In this document: piece by piece, positions 1 through 8,688 of the stretch
Numbering within the stretch: position 1 is the stretch's first letter
Layout of the letters: each line of letters starts with the position of its first letter
Origin: DATFCK01 sp963728975
Lineage (GTDB): Bacteria > Verrucomicrobiota > Verrucomicrobiia > Chthoniobacterales > UBA10450
Length of the DNA: 64,000 bases
Direction of reading: 5' to 3'
Assembly (NCBI GenBank): GCA_963728975.1
Contig: CAVSMF010000007.1
Location: 1-64,000 of the forward strand
Translations under genes and position numbers: made by a program
Notes under the pieces: model-generated
Seen by the model: the letters and a program-made list of their open reading frames with translations, nothing else
What the model was told of the DNA's origin: nothing
Database searches by the model: none

Positions 1-3000
1 CGTGAACGAAAACAATATATTCGTTGGTTTTCTGCCACGATACGGGTGCGGCATCATCGTAGGAATGACCGTTAGGGTCTTCTACCCATCCCATTGTCGG
101 CTCCGACGGTATGCCGTCGGTAGTGTCTGAAGGTTCTGGATAGTTGTCCGCGATTCCCGTTGCTTTGACGCGACGATACATCTTTCGCACGTTTGCCAAC
201 TCCAGCCAGACACTGTCTCCGTCGGCCAGCTCGTTGCCGTTGCGATCGAGCAAAACAACAGTCAGTTCGCCTTTGCCCTCGTGGACTCCTTCGAATAGCA
301 GGCATTTCTTAGGGCTTTGGGAGCTAAGACCGTTCCAGTAATCGCTCTTAAATAGAAAGACACCGTTCGGGTCGACCGTTTGCCTGTTGTTTTGGTCTCT
401 AATAGCTTCGTTGAAAACGCCTTGGATCTGCCTGCCCGCCGCGGTCTCGTCGGTCAGATACTGGGTGGATCCTTCGCCATCTTCCGATGGGTAAATGTTA
501 ATCGCCGGCGCGTCTGATTCGACCGTTTTCCACTTTAGGCCAACCTGGATTTCGCCGTCCTGCACTTGATTCGCAATACCAGTCAAATTGATCCAGAGAC
601 GGCTGAAGTCTTCGAGATTGCGCTTGGATACGATTTGATGCTGAGAGGAATCAGGCTGCGGCGCGGGTACCTTTTCAGTTTCGGCCGGGAAAGGTTCGCC
701 GCCTTCGTCGTAATTGAGTTCCGTGTCATCGTCATCGTTCAACCAGAATCGGTAAGGCCGATCCTGAGCGGTAAGATCGTTGCCGTGGATTGCGCCGTCA
801 GTGGTCGACATTTTGCCGTCCCGATTTCCATCGACCATCAGTTCCCCGGGCAGAAATTGGATTACATAATATCCGGGGCGACTCGGCAGCAAATGGTAGA
901 TCTCCGTCTCGGTGCCGGTTCCTTCCCAATGACGAATTGTCGTTATCGGAGTCCGGTCTTCCGGTTCAGGGGTTTGCGGGTCCTCGAGAGGAACGAATAT
1001 CTCGAGCCAGGTTACCGATTTGTGCTCGGGTAAATTCGGGCTCGGGTACCATTTGAATTGATAATTCGAGTGGCTGATGTAAACGCCTTCCGGGTTGCCC
1101 GGCAGAAATTCGAAATCGGCAAAGACTGCGTCATCGTCGACAGTGAAGGGGGCATCAAACGGTGGAATTGCCGGCAAGACTGCCAGGGTACGGCTGATCA
1201 GCATCTCTGTCGTGTATTCCTCGCTCAGAGTTGTTCTTTCCTCTAAGATTGCCTCCCAATCGTCGACCAGATTCGGCGGATCATCGTAAGCGCCACCGTT
1301 CTCCTCTGCCCCAAAAAGAGTAGTCAGGCGATCGAACCGGAAGGTTGGCGTGGGTGCGGGATCCCATTCCATGGAGCGGCCGAAATAGGGCGAAGGCGCG
1401 TTGCCTGTTTCGGTGGTTTGTTGCTCTGCTGTGTCCGGATCAACGGTTTTCTCGATTGTTCCATGGACCGTGCTTTCCGGATTGCCCCCGACTAGATCCA
1501 GAATCATTTCACTCTTTAGAAAATATCTGGGTGGTTGCGTTGGAACGAATGACGAAAGGCCGACCTTTCGCTTTGACGCTCCCCGGCTGCGCTTGAGCAT
1601 CCCGGGATAGGGTAATCCGCCATTGTAATAATCGTTGCCCGCGCTCTGCTCGTGAAATTCTTGCAGATTGTTGCGGCCGTCACCGTCGAAATCGTCAATT
1701 GCCGTCTGATCGAGATTCCCGAAGTTCGCGCGCTCCCAAGTATCGCCTAATCCGTCGCCGTCAGAATCCTCCTCGACCTGCAGCAAGCGCAAGGCCGATA
1801 CCGCAGTAGCCCCCTGCTCGTCAGTGGCATGAGCTGTTAGGCCAAAGGCCCCTGCATACGGTGGTTGCCAGACGATGTTAAATGGCGGTTGGGTGACTGT
1901 ACCTATAAGCGTCGATCCTTCATAAAATTCCACCTTTGCGACCTGGCCTCGCCGATCCTGGACCTGCGCTTCCACGCTGACATTTTCGCCCACGACTAGA
2001 CCGGCATTTTGCACAGGCGAAACCAATTCGATCTCGGGCGGCGCGTTGGCGGCAGCGGCAACCGGTAGTTCTAATACGCTCTGATCTGCGATAGATCGCA
2101 CACGCAACAAGCCGGCGTAGTTACCATCTGCCAAATGGGAGCCATCAGCCGTGGCCGTGATTTCAATCGTTTCGCCGGGCTCGATCTGTCCGTTGGTTGG
2201 CAACGTCTGGAGCCAAGAGTTGTCGCGGGTAAACCGGACCGCGAGGGCATTCGCAACATAAGGCTTGTCAAATGCGACCTCTACGCCTTGATCTTGAGTC
2301 AAATTCTGCAAACCGACTGATGCGGCGTTCAATGTGCCGGCCATCGATTTGTACTGGAAGGTTATCGCGCCAGTTTGATCGAGTATGATCTGGAACGTGA
2401 CCGTCCCGCTGCCATCGTAATGCGGCACTTGATCGAATTGAACCACCGTGTGATCGGGAGTATTTAGATATAGGATGCGGCCGCCGGCAGAGGGATTGAG
2501 ATCGGTATGAAACGCGGCGATCTCGCCTGGAGCCGACTCGCTGCCGGGAAAAGAACCGGGGACCGGATCAGTCGAACCGGAATCGACTGTTACGAATCCA
2601 TTGCTGCTGACGTAAATTTTAGTGTAGGCCTTGCCAAAGAACGGAAAAGCAAATGGCAGGTCGATGGACTCGAAGTCATCATCGGCCTGGGACGCGACCG
2701 AAAGCACTGTGCCGGTGTTGCTGATGTCATCCCACTGATAAATGGGACCGTCCCCTGAGTTAGAATCCTTGAACTCATAAGATAACGCCTCTGTCTCGCA
2801 GATAAAATCGAGAGAATCAGGCCCGGTATTGTGAAGAAGAACGTTTTGAGACTGGGCGCCGGGCAGATTAATGGCAAAGTTCAACTCTTCAGGTGTCGCT
2901 TCCAGAAACGCGTCGGCTCTTTCCGTGAATGCCACGGCGACATTTTGATTTCCGCCCGGGCGCGCTTCGGCGACGATTGTCGATTTCGAACCGCGCGTTT

Positions 3001-5287
3001 CGGGAGCGATCAAGGCAATCGATGCCACACCGAACGCATTGGTGCGCACCTGGATCGAGGAAACGGGGCTTCCGTCTTCCACCGCAACCGCTCCGTTGCC
3101 GGCCTCTACATAAAAATCGACCGGTGCATTAGCGAGCGGAGCGCCTTGTTGGTCACTAACCAGCACGGTTGCGGGCAATGGCAGGGTGGATTGGGCCGGC
3201 CCCCGCTGATCGTTTCCGCTAACAATCGCGATAGTCGGCGATGCACTATTAAAATAATCGACCGGATCAGTTCCATTGAGGTATTCCTGCGCGTTTGTTA
3301 GGCCATCACCGTCGAAATCATCGTCGCCTGTTTGGTCGAGGTTTCCGAAATGGTCCAGCTCCCAGGCGTCCGGAAGGCTATCGCCGTCGCTGTTCGGCAA
3401 CGCGATCAGGTGCCTGGCGCTGGAGATCGTAGTCGAATTTCGGTCGTCAATCGCCCGCGCGGTTAAAATGTGATTCCCGGCTGACGGATACTGCCAAATA
3501 CAGGTGAAGGGAGCGACGGCGGCTTCGCCGATCAACTGATTGTCCGCCAGGAATTCCACTTTTGCCACCGTCCCATCTTCATCGCTGGCGTCAGCGGAAA
3601 TCGTAAGAGGCAGATTCTCGAGACATTGAAAATTGTCTGGCGGTGCAGTGATCGCCACCTGCGGGGCTTGATCGATCGTCATGGTAACGGCCAGCGATTG
3701 GAATGCGGGCGTAGAAACGTCCGGTGACAAATCCAATTGCCCGGTGTAGACGCCGCTTGGCAAACTGGATGCGTTGAACGAGACAGTCACCGGTTCAGTC
3801 TCTGCCGGTCCCAGGCTCCCTTCTCCCGGCGAGACCACGAACCATTCGTTCGCAGTTGTAATTCGCACTGCCATGTTTGGATGCAGATAATTCTGCCCGT
3901 AGGAAATGGTCAGGCCTTCGTCGCGAGTCCCATTTTGAATACCGACGGTGGCGTCGTTAACAACAGCGGGGACGTTTTTATATTCGAGATCAATCACGCC
4001 GTCGCGATGTAAAATAATCTGGAAATCGATATTCCCGTTGCCGTCGAGACGAGCTACGTCGTCAAATTGGATGATGGTCCGATCGTTTTCGTTTAGATAA
4101 TAGATTTCACCGGAATCTTCCGTAGTAAGATCGACGTGAAATCCGGCAATCTCGTTAGCCGGCATGTTTCCAGCCGGCAACGCATAATTGTCGTATTGAT
4201 CGGAGCCTTGACCGAACGTGACAAAGCCGTTTGAGCTAACAAAGACAGTCGAAAAAACCTGGCTGAAATAAGGAAAAGAAAAGGGAAGCTCGAAGCTCTC
4301 GAAACCATCATCTGTTTCGGAAACATTGGGAAGAATCGTTCCAGTCGCCTTGATATCTTCCCAAACGTAGGATGGACCCAATGGCTGGTCCGAATCGATG
4401 TAGGAAGGGTTCTCGATTACGTTACCAAGCGGAGTTATTCGAAACGTCGAAGCGAAAAGTGATGTGTTAGTCAGTGTGAGTGAACCATCCCAAGTTTGAC
4501 CCTGATTGAGAGTGATCGAGATGTTTCCCGGCGCAAGGTGCAACGAAACCGTCGAATTTGCGTCATTGGGATCAGTGCCACGTTGATATTCCTCTAGATT
4601 GCTGACACCGTCGCCGTCGGCGTCGCCGGCGGCATCGTTCGTTGTCGGATCGAGCCGATAAGCAAATTCCCACTGGTCCGGCATTCCATCGCCGTCACTG
4701 TCCGGATTTGAATCGCTTGTGCCTAATTGGTTTTCCTCCCACGCGGTTAAGCCATCGCCATCTTCGTCAATGTCGCCGGCAAGAAGGCCCCGGTAGATGG
4801 CGATACCAGCAGACTGATCGGGGCGTGGAACGACGATCTCCACAACACCGCCCGTTCCCGTAATTAAAGACCCAAGCCCGGACCAATTCGCAAAATCGTT
4901 GCTCGTTTGAATTTGATAGAGCTTGCCGAAGGCAGTGTCGATCCGCAGCTTGAGCGTGCTCGGATCGTCGCCAAGTTCGATCTGAAGAGGAAATGCGGAA
5001 CCTGGATCGCGCGGATTGGTTCCAAGCGCGCTCTCCTGCCGGTTTGTCAAACCATCGTTGTCGTCGTCTCCATCGGCGGCACTCGCGTCCAAACCATAAA
5101 TTCTTTCCCAAACATCGCTCAATCCATCGTGATCCGCATCGATCGCGTCTACGCTTAACATCGCTCCGCCGAATAATCCGGCGCCAAAAATGGCGCAGCG
5201 CTTGATTAATCGCGAAATCTTTGAGCGAGGCAGCGAAAAATTTCGCTGCGCCGCGGCACGATGAGCGTACACGGAGTTCTGAGGCAT
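1..5287 (-). CDS. Very large secreted protein with calcium-binding (TSP3/dockerin-like) repeats, C-terminus beyond window
   Basis: An uninterrupted minus-strand frame runs from ATG at 5287 to the window edge, about 1,762 codons, so the C-terminus is unseen. A basic N-terminus is followed by a hydrophobic stretch (about residues 26-45), suggesting export. Asp-rich EF/TSP3-type stretches occur near residues 49 (DADHDGLSDVWE), 194 (DSDGDGMPDQWE), 629 (NSDGDSLPDAWE) and 1172 (DSDGDGLGDTWE). A module of roughly 270-300 residues is duplicated (about 265-560 and 800-1090); both copies carry a VSSNGFVT motif and are followed by an Ig-like segment with VAKVEF. Residues about 1200-1762 match no domain I recognise. 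The repeats imply Ca2+-stabilised extracellular function; adhesion or surface-layer roles are guesses. No partner gene is visible. Confidence 0.85.
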   Translation of the reverse strand, partial: MPQNSVYAHRAAAQRNFSLPRSKISRLIKRCAIFGAGLFGGAMLSVDAIDADHDGLSDVWERIYGLDASAADGDDDNDGLTNRQESALGTNPRDPGSAFPLQIELGDDPSTLKLRIDTAFGKLYQIQTSNDFANWSGLGSLITGTGGVVEIVVPRPDQSAGIAIYRGLLAGDIDEDGDGLTAWEENQLGTSDSNPDSDGDGMPDQWEFAYRLDPTTNDAAGDADGDGVSNLEEYQRGTDPNDANSTVSLHLAPGNISITLNQGQTWDGSLTLTNTSLFASTFRITPLGNVIENPSYIDSDQPLGPSYVWEDIKATGTILPNVSETDDGFESFELPFSFPYFSQVFSTVFVSSNGFVTFGQGSDQYDNYALPAGNMPANEIAGFHVDLTTEDSGEIYYLNENDRTIIQFDDVARLDGNGNIDFQIILHRDGVIDLEYKNVPAVVNDATVGIQNGTRDEGLTISYGQNYLHPNMAVRITTANEWFVVSPGEGSLGPAETEPVTVSFNASSLPSGVYTGQLDLSPDVSTPAFQSLAVTMTIDQAPQVAITAPPDNFQCLENLPLTISADASDEDGTVAKVEFLADNQLIGEAAVAPFTCIWQYPSAGNHILTARAIDDRNSTTISSARHLIALPNSDGDSLPDAWELDHFGNLDQTGDDDFDGDGLTNAQEYLNGTDPVDYFNSASPTIAIVSGNDQRGPAQSTLPLPATVLVSDQQGAPLANAPVDFYVEAGNGAVAVEDGSPVSSIQVRTNAFGVASIALIAPETRGSKSTIVAEARPGGNQNVAVAFTERADAFLEATPEELNFAINLPGAQSQNVLLHNTGPDSLDFICETEALSYEFKDSNSGDGPIYQWDDISNTGTVLSVASQADDDFESIDLPFAFPFFGKAYTKIYVSSNGFVTVDSGSTDPVPGSFPGSESAPGEIAAFHTDLNPSAGGRILYLNTPDHTVVQFDQVPHYDGSGTVTFQIILDQTGAITFQYKSMAGTLNAASVGLQNLTQDQGVEVAFDKPYVANALAVRFTRDNSWLQTLPTNGQIEPGETIEITATADGSHLADGNYAGLLRVRSIADQSVLELPVAAAANAPPEIELVSPVQNAGLVVGENVSVEAQVQDRRGQVAKVEFYEGSTLIGTVTQPPFNIVWQPPYAGAFGLTAHATDEQGATAVSALRLLQVEEDSDGDGLGDTWERANFGNLDQTAIDDFDGDGRNNLQEFHEQSAGNDYYNGGLPYPGMLKRSRGASKRKVGLSSFVPTQPPRYFLKSEMILDLVGGNPESTVHGTIEKTVDPDTAEQQTTETGNAPSPYFGRSMEWDPAPTPTFRFDRLTTLFGAEENGGAYDDPPNLVDDWEAILEERTTLSEEYTTEMLISRTLAVLPAIPPFDAPFTVDDDAVFADFEFLPGNPEGVYISHSNYQFKWYPSPNLPEHKSVTWLEIFVPLEDPQTPEPEDRTPITTIRHWEGTGTETEIYHLLPSRPGYYVIQFLPGELMVDGNRDGKMSTTDGAIHGNDLTAQDRPYRFWLNDDDDTELNYDEGGEPFPAETEKVPAPQPDSSQHQIVSKRNLEDFSRLWINLTGIANQVQDGEIQVGLKWKTVESDAPAINIYPSEDGEGSTQYLTDETAAGRQIQGVFNEAIRDQNNRQTVDPNGVFLFKSDYWNGLSSQSPKKCLLFEGVHEGKGELTVVLLDRNGNELADGDSVWLELANVRKMYRRVKATGIADNYPEPSDTTDGIPSEPTMGWVEDPNGHSYDDAAPVSWQKTNEYIVFVH

Positions 5288-6285
5288 AGGGGGGAACCGC
5301 CGACCGACGCTATGCAAGTTAGGCGTTGCTTGCCAAGATGAATTTCGTTGGCGACGCGCGAAAGTTATTCACAAGGTATTCGTCAGCGTTAGCAGAAAGA
5401 AGACTAACAGTGACATCGGTGCAGCTGAGACCGCACAGATCAGCGATCTACGATTTAACAATCCGACGACTTTCAGAGCAGTCGAAGAATGACACTCCCT
5501 TCTACGGACATCGACTGATGTCACCAAAAGTCTACATCGATGGGAATCAATTTGCTTTCCTCGCGGGGCTGCCATGGATTTTTCCTCGGAAACATCCGAT
5601 TCCGTTCCGGGACTCGATCTTGGAGAGAAAAACACGATCGAAGCCGGAAGAAGGCGGAATCTGCTCGTTCTGGTCAACGTTGCCGGCGTGAGCCGCGGTT
5701 AAATGTTTTCTTCGGGTCTCGTAAAATCGGACCAACCCGAAACCGCTTGTTCAAATCCCGCACGGGTTGCCCATGCCGCACAGAACAAACCCAAAGTGCT
5801 GGATGCGCTTCGTGATGTAATCGCAACGCGAGTCGGGTCAGCCCCCGCTACCGCCGACGGCACCATAGAACCATCGGTGGTCCGGTAGCCTCCTAGCAGG
5901 GCAGCAATTCGACACGGGCGAAAAGGCCGTAAGGAAGCAGGGTAAAAGGGCCGCAGCGGGGTGACCATCGTGCCGCCCTGTCTCGCTTTTTCCCCTGTTT
6001 TTTGAGCCCACTCAAGACGGTGGAAAAGGGAAGCAGGGTAGCAAATACCGTTCTGCCCGATTTCCTGAAAGCCGCAGGAGCCCAAGTCACTTGGGGTTTT
6101 AGCGGAACCGTGATTTGCCGCCACGGGCTCGCACGCGATTGATCGAACTGCAAGAGGGCACTAAATCACCGGCTGCGCAGGCGAATCGAATCAGGGTTGC
6201 AGGGCCGCAGTGCGCGACTGGGAAACGCCTACCGGTTAGATGTTGCGGGTTGCATCAGATGGCGCGTTGAAGTAAAATTCTAACA
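5288..6285. other. About 1 kb without a convincing gene
   Basis: No frame here has both a credible start and recognisable protein character. The stretch holds two blocks of a dispersed repeat (5476-5537 and 5688-5730) that recur at the right end of the cassette array. It also holds a lone gttaggc (5318-5324) and a gttagat (6235-6241), which resemble integron R' core sites but have no visible partner site. The rest (5760-6230) is GC-rich and unidentified. Confidence 0.5.
5476..5537 (+). repeat. Dispersed repeat, block 1, left of the cassette array
   Basis: This 62-bp block matches 22867-22928 with four mismatches in the same orientation. A second block follows at 5688-5730 and matches 22955-22997 (shared core cttcgggtctcgtaaaatc). 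The spacing between blocks is about 150 bp here and 26 bp in the other copy, so the copies have diverged by an insertion or deletion. They bracket the attC array. Confidence 0.75.
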
Positions 6286-6471
6286 GTGGATGCCATCGCT
6301 GAAAAATTAGACACAAAACTGAGCAAGTGGAAGCCAGAAATCTCGCAGGAGGTGCGTGCGCTCGTCTCGCAGGTGATCGATGCTGCTGACAACGACGCGC
6401 TGGATCTGACGCGCTCTCGCGCCGCTGAGCAGGAAGTCCTGGACCAGCTCGATGAGCCCGCGTCCCGGTGA
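6286..6471 (+). CDS. Antitoxin of a PemI/MazE-like toxin-antitoxin pair
   Basis: A 61-residue acidic protein (starts MDAIAEKLDTKLSKW) with helix-forming, Asp/Glu-rich composition, ending 20 bp inside the next gene. It has no motif I can name; the call rests on size, charge and overlap with a recognisable PemK/MazF toxin at 6452. The antitoxin would bind and neutralise the toxin and probably autorepress. It lies on the plus strand, opposite to most cassettes, as is common for toxin-antitoxin modules that carry their own promoter. GTG at 6283 is an alternative start. Confidence 0.65.
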   Translation: MDAIAEKLDTKLSKWKPEISQEVRALVSQVIDAADNDALDLTRSRAAEQEVLDQLDEPASR

Positions 6472-6772
6472 AGTCTGGCTGGCCGATCTCGGCTTGGCTG
6501 CAAAGACGCGCCCAGTTATAATCGTATCGCGACATGATCCCGGTGCGCCACGGGCACTGGCGATCTATGTGCCGTTGACGACACAAAATCGTGGAAGCAA
6601 ATACGAAGTAGAACTCCCGAAGCTCTCATTCCTGCGCGAGATAAGTGTCGCGAACGTGCAAGGCATCGGCTCGCTGACTGCAAATCGGCTGGAACGCAAG
6701 ATAGGCGAAGTGCCCGCTGACGTGTTGCAGCGAATTCGAGAGGCACTCGCGTTCGCGACCGGAATGGCGTGA
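6452..6772 (+). CDS. PemK/MazF family mRNA-interferase toxin
   Basis: A 106-residue protein opening MSPRPGEVWLADLG, with KTRPVIIVSRHD, then IYVPLTTQNRGSKYEVELP and a hydrophobic VANVQGIGSLTANRL segment. This is the layout of the PemK/MazF SH3-like fold, in which the N-terminal G-E-V-W stretch and the R-P-V-I-I-V-S strand are characteristic. The family cleaves single-stranded mRNA at short motifs. The start overlaps the upstream antitoxin gene by 20 bp, indicating translational coupling. The pair sits at the distal end of the cassette array but no complete attC flanks it here. Confidence 0.85.
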   Translation: MSPRPGEVWLADLGLAAKTRPVIIVSRHDPGAPRALAIYVPLTTQNRGSKYEVELPKLSFLREISVANVQGIGSLTANRLERKIGEVPADVLQRIREALAFATGMA

Positions 6773-6826
6773 GCATCGGTTCGCTGCGTCGCCTTGCTGG
6801 GCCTTGGACGTGGCCACGCGAAGCCG

Positions 6827-6884
6827 GCGAGGCTCAGAAAATGTATGCAATCTGTCAAGAATTGAACCCTGACCCCAAATCAAT
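6827..6884 (+). repeat. REP/RAYT-type terminal repeat, copy 1
   Basis: This 58-bp stretch is nearly identical to 8429-8486 and contains a core (ttgaaccctgacccc) also found inverted at 8199-8222. It replaces the attC expected after the reductase gene at 6921. The association with a RAYT transposase remnant at 8233 suggests a mobile repeat end. Confidence 0.7.
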
Positions 6885-6920
6885 AGGGGTTACTGGCCGA
6901 CGTCGTGTAATCCATTTTGA

Positions 6921-7499
6921 TTATTTCTCCGGTTCGTAGGTGGCGATCACTACGCCGGCAGACGATGTGAGGCAGTGTGTCAACCGTAGCGGCAGCTTCA
7001 CGTGTTCTGGGAAAAGCCGACGACCTGTGCCGAGAACCAGTGGGTGGATCATCAGCAAGTATTCGTCAATCACGTCAGCGGGCAACAGGGTTTTAACCAG
7101 TTCCCCGCTGCCCATGATTCCCAGCACGCCACTCGTTTGAGCCTTGAGCCTCCGCACGGCATCCGGGATATTGCCGCGCAGTAGCGTCGAATTCGGCCAC
7201 GGCAGGGGTTCCGTGAGAGTGGTCGACACGACATATTTGGGCGACTGATTCAGCGCATCTTTGAATGGCCCACCCTCGCGGTTCCAGTGGGCAAGCAAAT
7301 CATCGTATGTCCTCCGCCCGAACAGCCACCCGGCCAACCCGCCACCGGCCGACATTCGCTCGGCCATTGCCTGGCCCGCGGCATCACCCGCCGCTGCAGA
7401 GCGACTGGCCCAGCCACCCTCCCCAAACCCGTCTCGCGTGTCCTCGTCCGGGCGCCCCGGCCCTTGCATCACCCCATCCAACGTCAGATGGTTCATCAC
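6921..7499 (-). CDS. RibD C-terminal / dihydrofolate-reductase-fold family protein
   Basis: About 192 residues with NHLTLDGVMQGPG at the N-terminus, LFGRRTYDDLLAHW, SGELVKTLLPADVIDEYLLMIHPLVLGTGRRLF and a terminal VVIATYEP. These are landmarks of the RibD_C / YwjB-like reductase family (a DHFR-like fold using NAD(P)H); the substrate is unknown. It is not the classical FolA or integron Dfr type. The start is GTG 7499 or ATG 7496; homologs usually have a few more residues before NHLTLDG, and an in-frame stop lies upstream, so the N-terminus may be slightly trimmed. It is an array cassette: its start faces the attC at 7550 and its own downstream attC is replaced by a REP-like repeat. Confidence 0.85.
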   Translation of the reverse strand: MMNHLTLDGVMQGPGRPDEDTRDGFGEGGWASRSAAAGDAAGQAMAERMSAGGGLAGWLFGRRTYDDLLAHWNREGGPFKDALNQSPKYVVSTTLTEPLPWPNSTLLRGNIPDAVRRLKAQTSGVLGIMGSGELVKTLLPADVIDEYLLMIHPLVLGTGRRLFPEHVKLPLRLTHCLTSSAGVVIATYEPEK

Positions 7500-7549
7500 A
7501 ACGATTCGACTCCCGGAAACCTCCCATGATCTGGCCAGTCAGTCATGTG

Positions 7550-7675
7550 CCCTAACGAGAATAAGCTGAGCTGCCGCCACTCTGAGCGAGCATACAATCG
7601 GAGGACAGAGGACACAAGACAGAGAACAGCCTGAACGCGCGACGGGTGGCGGTTAGCTCCAGCGCTTTGTTAGGC
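7550..7675 (-). other. attC site
   Basis: Begins ccctaacgagaataag and ends tttgttaggc. The left arm gagctgccgccac pairs with the right arm gtggcggttagctc, with one unpaired stretch, giving the typical folded attC. Its right half is almost identical to the attC at 22058-22180. The stop codon of the DUF2283 gene lies in this site's right core. Confidence 0.9.
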
Positions 7676-7885
7676 CTTCGGGGCCGGAGCAAGAGGAATG
7701 TGGCTAGTGACAAGCTCTCGTAAATCGAGCTTTCGACTCGCATGATCGATGTCGATGCCAACGAGCGTACCCTCGGCATCGTAATCCAGGACAACGCCGG
7801 GCGACACCTCTTGGCTCTCGACGCTCGGGCGCGAGGAGAAGTCAATGTAAAGCGAGTCGGTGTCTGGATAATAATCAAGCTTCAT
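7670..7885 (-). CDS. DUF2283 family protein
   Basis: A 71-residue protein: MKLDYYPDTDSLYIDFS, then VSPGVVLDYDAEGTLVGIDIDHAS. This is the compact DUF2283 signature (Y-D-x-x-x-D-x-L-Y-I and L-D-x-D-x-x-G-x-L-V-G-I-E/D). Function is unproven; the family is frequently encoded beside DUF4258 proteins, as here, in toxin-antitoxin-like pairs. The ATG overlaps the upstream gene's TGA by 4 bp. The stop codon falls in the attC right core, so the pair is a single two-gene cassette. Confidence 0.88.
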   Translation of the reverse strand: MKLDYYPDTDSLYIDFSSRPSVESQEVSPGVVLDYDAEGTLVGIDIDHASRKLDLRELVTSHIPLAPAPKA

Positions 7886-8124
7886 GGACGAAATCTCCGA
7901 TCCAAAAATGCGTTGTGTATCGTGAGTTTATCAGAGAGTGTGACAACTCGCAAGAATCGGCCGCCCAGCTCCGGCACGGCTGCTCAGAAGCGGAAGCGAT
8001 CTGCCTCCTGCGGCTCAACCCGCAAGGGAGCCTCGACAACGCGAATGCAGATTTCGCGGGTAAGATAAGGCCGCTCCCGCAAAATGCGGCTTTCGAAGTA
8101 TGGCGTGAATTTATAGTCAGGCAC
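7882..8124 (-). pseudogene. DUF4258 family gene with an in-frame TGA
   Basis: Translating from GTG at 8124 gives an 81-codon frame matching the DUF4258 pattern: YKFTPYFESRILRERPYLT, then IRVVEAPLRVEPQEADRFRF, a TGA at 7984-7986, then AAVPELGGRFLRVVTLSDK and HNAFLDRRFRP. The position of the TGA normally carries Trp (F-W), one base away (TGG to TGA). The frame stays open on both sides, so a single nonsense change is the simplest explanation. It overlaps the DUF2283 start by 4 bp, so the two were a coupled pair. With the DUF4258 partner lost, the DUF2283 protein may be orphaned. Confidence 0.8.
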
Positions 8125-8171
8125 CGCTGCATGCTAGCAGGGGCGTCGCTCGTCGCAAAGTGCTGTTTAGG

Positions 8172-8233
8172 CCCTAACGAGAATAATCACGAACAAACGG
8201 GGTCAGGGTTCAAGTCTTGACAAAGCGTTAGGA
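8172..8233 (-). other. Degenerate attC interrupted by a REP-like end
   Basis: Left core ccctaacgagaataa is intact (8172-8186), but the expected right half is replaced by ggggtcagggttcaagtc, the inverted terminal sequence of the neighbouring RAYT remnant. A loose right core (gttagga, 8227-8233) follows. Just before it, gtttaggc (8166-8173) looks like a damaged right core of another site, suggesting a deleted cassette. Confidence 0.55.
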
Positions 8234-8486
8234 TGTTGGGCAGAATCGCGGGGACAATTGGTCCAGAGCAAGGGAGCGGTCCTAGGAAGGTCGCGTTGGC
8301 TCGCCACATTTGGAATCATACCACTGTTTCCCAAGGATGGCTGGCCGAGCAGTTGCACATGGGCAGTGCCGCTAATGTTAGTCAGCAGCTTCGCCGGGCC
8401 CCGGTTTTCGCAATCCGGTAAGCTTCCAGCGAGGCTCAGAAAATTTATTCAATCTGTCAAGAATTGAACCCTGACCCCAAATCAAT
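8199..8486 (+). mobile_element. Remnant of a REP-associated (RAYT, Y1-type) transposase element
   Basis: The stretch is bounded by ggggtcagggttcaagtc (8199-8216) and its inverse ttgaaccctgacccc (8463-8477). Between them a plus-strand frame (8233-8421) encodes KVALARHIWNHTTVSQGWLA followed by EQLHMGSAANVSQQLRR. This is the helix-turn-helix-like C-terminal tail seen in RAYT/IS200-like transposases (W-I-A-x-x-L-x-M-G). The catalytic HUH domain is absent, so it is a deletion derivative. It inserted at or next to an attC. Confidence 0.7.
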
Positions 8487-8541
8487 CACCTGAGAAAGAT
8501 GTTTGCGGTGAGTGCACGATTAAGCAAATTACTACCTGATT

Positions 8542-8688
8542 ATGAAAAAATTCATTCTGATTTGCATTTTTCCAGCGTTGGCCGCGATTCTTAGCTCCTG
8601 CGCCAGCGAGTACCCGGGAGCGGCATCACAGGCGCGACAGCCGGATGTTTTCGCGCCGCCGCGGGAGCCGCCGGCGCCTGAACACTAG
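8542..8688 (+). CDS. Small lipoprotein
   Basis: A 48-residue frame starting MKKFILICIFPALAAILSSC: a basic N-terminus, hydrophobic core and lipobox LSSC, with Cys20 as the predicted lipidation site. The mature part is Pro/Ala-rich (FAPPREPPAPEH end). It resembles small verrucomicrobial lipoproteins of unknown function. It is on the plus strand, against the cassette direction, and its end overlaps the 3' end of the minus-strand gene at 8685 by 4 bp. Confidence 0.6.
   Translation: MKKFILICIFPALAAILSSCASEYPGAASQARQPDVFAPPREPPAPEH

Noticed and set aside
5318..5324. attI or attC at the left edge of the array (lone gttaggc)
   Set aside because: No partner RYYYAAC or palindromic arms occur within 250 bp; a 7-mer alone is expected by chance.
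5735..5775. tRNA-like 3' end (gttcaaatcc then gggttgccca)
   Set aside because: The T-stem would have two mismatches and no acceptor, D or anticodon arm fits upstream.
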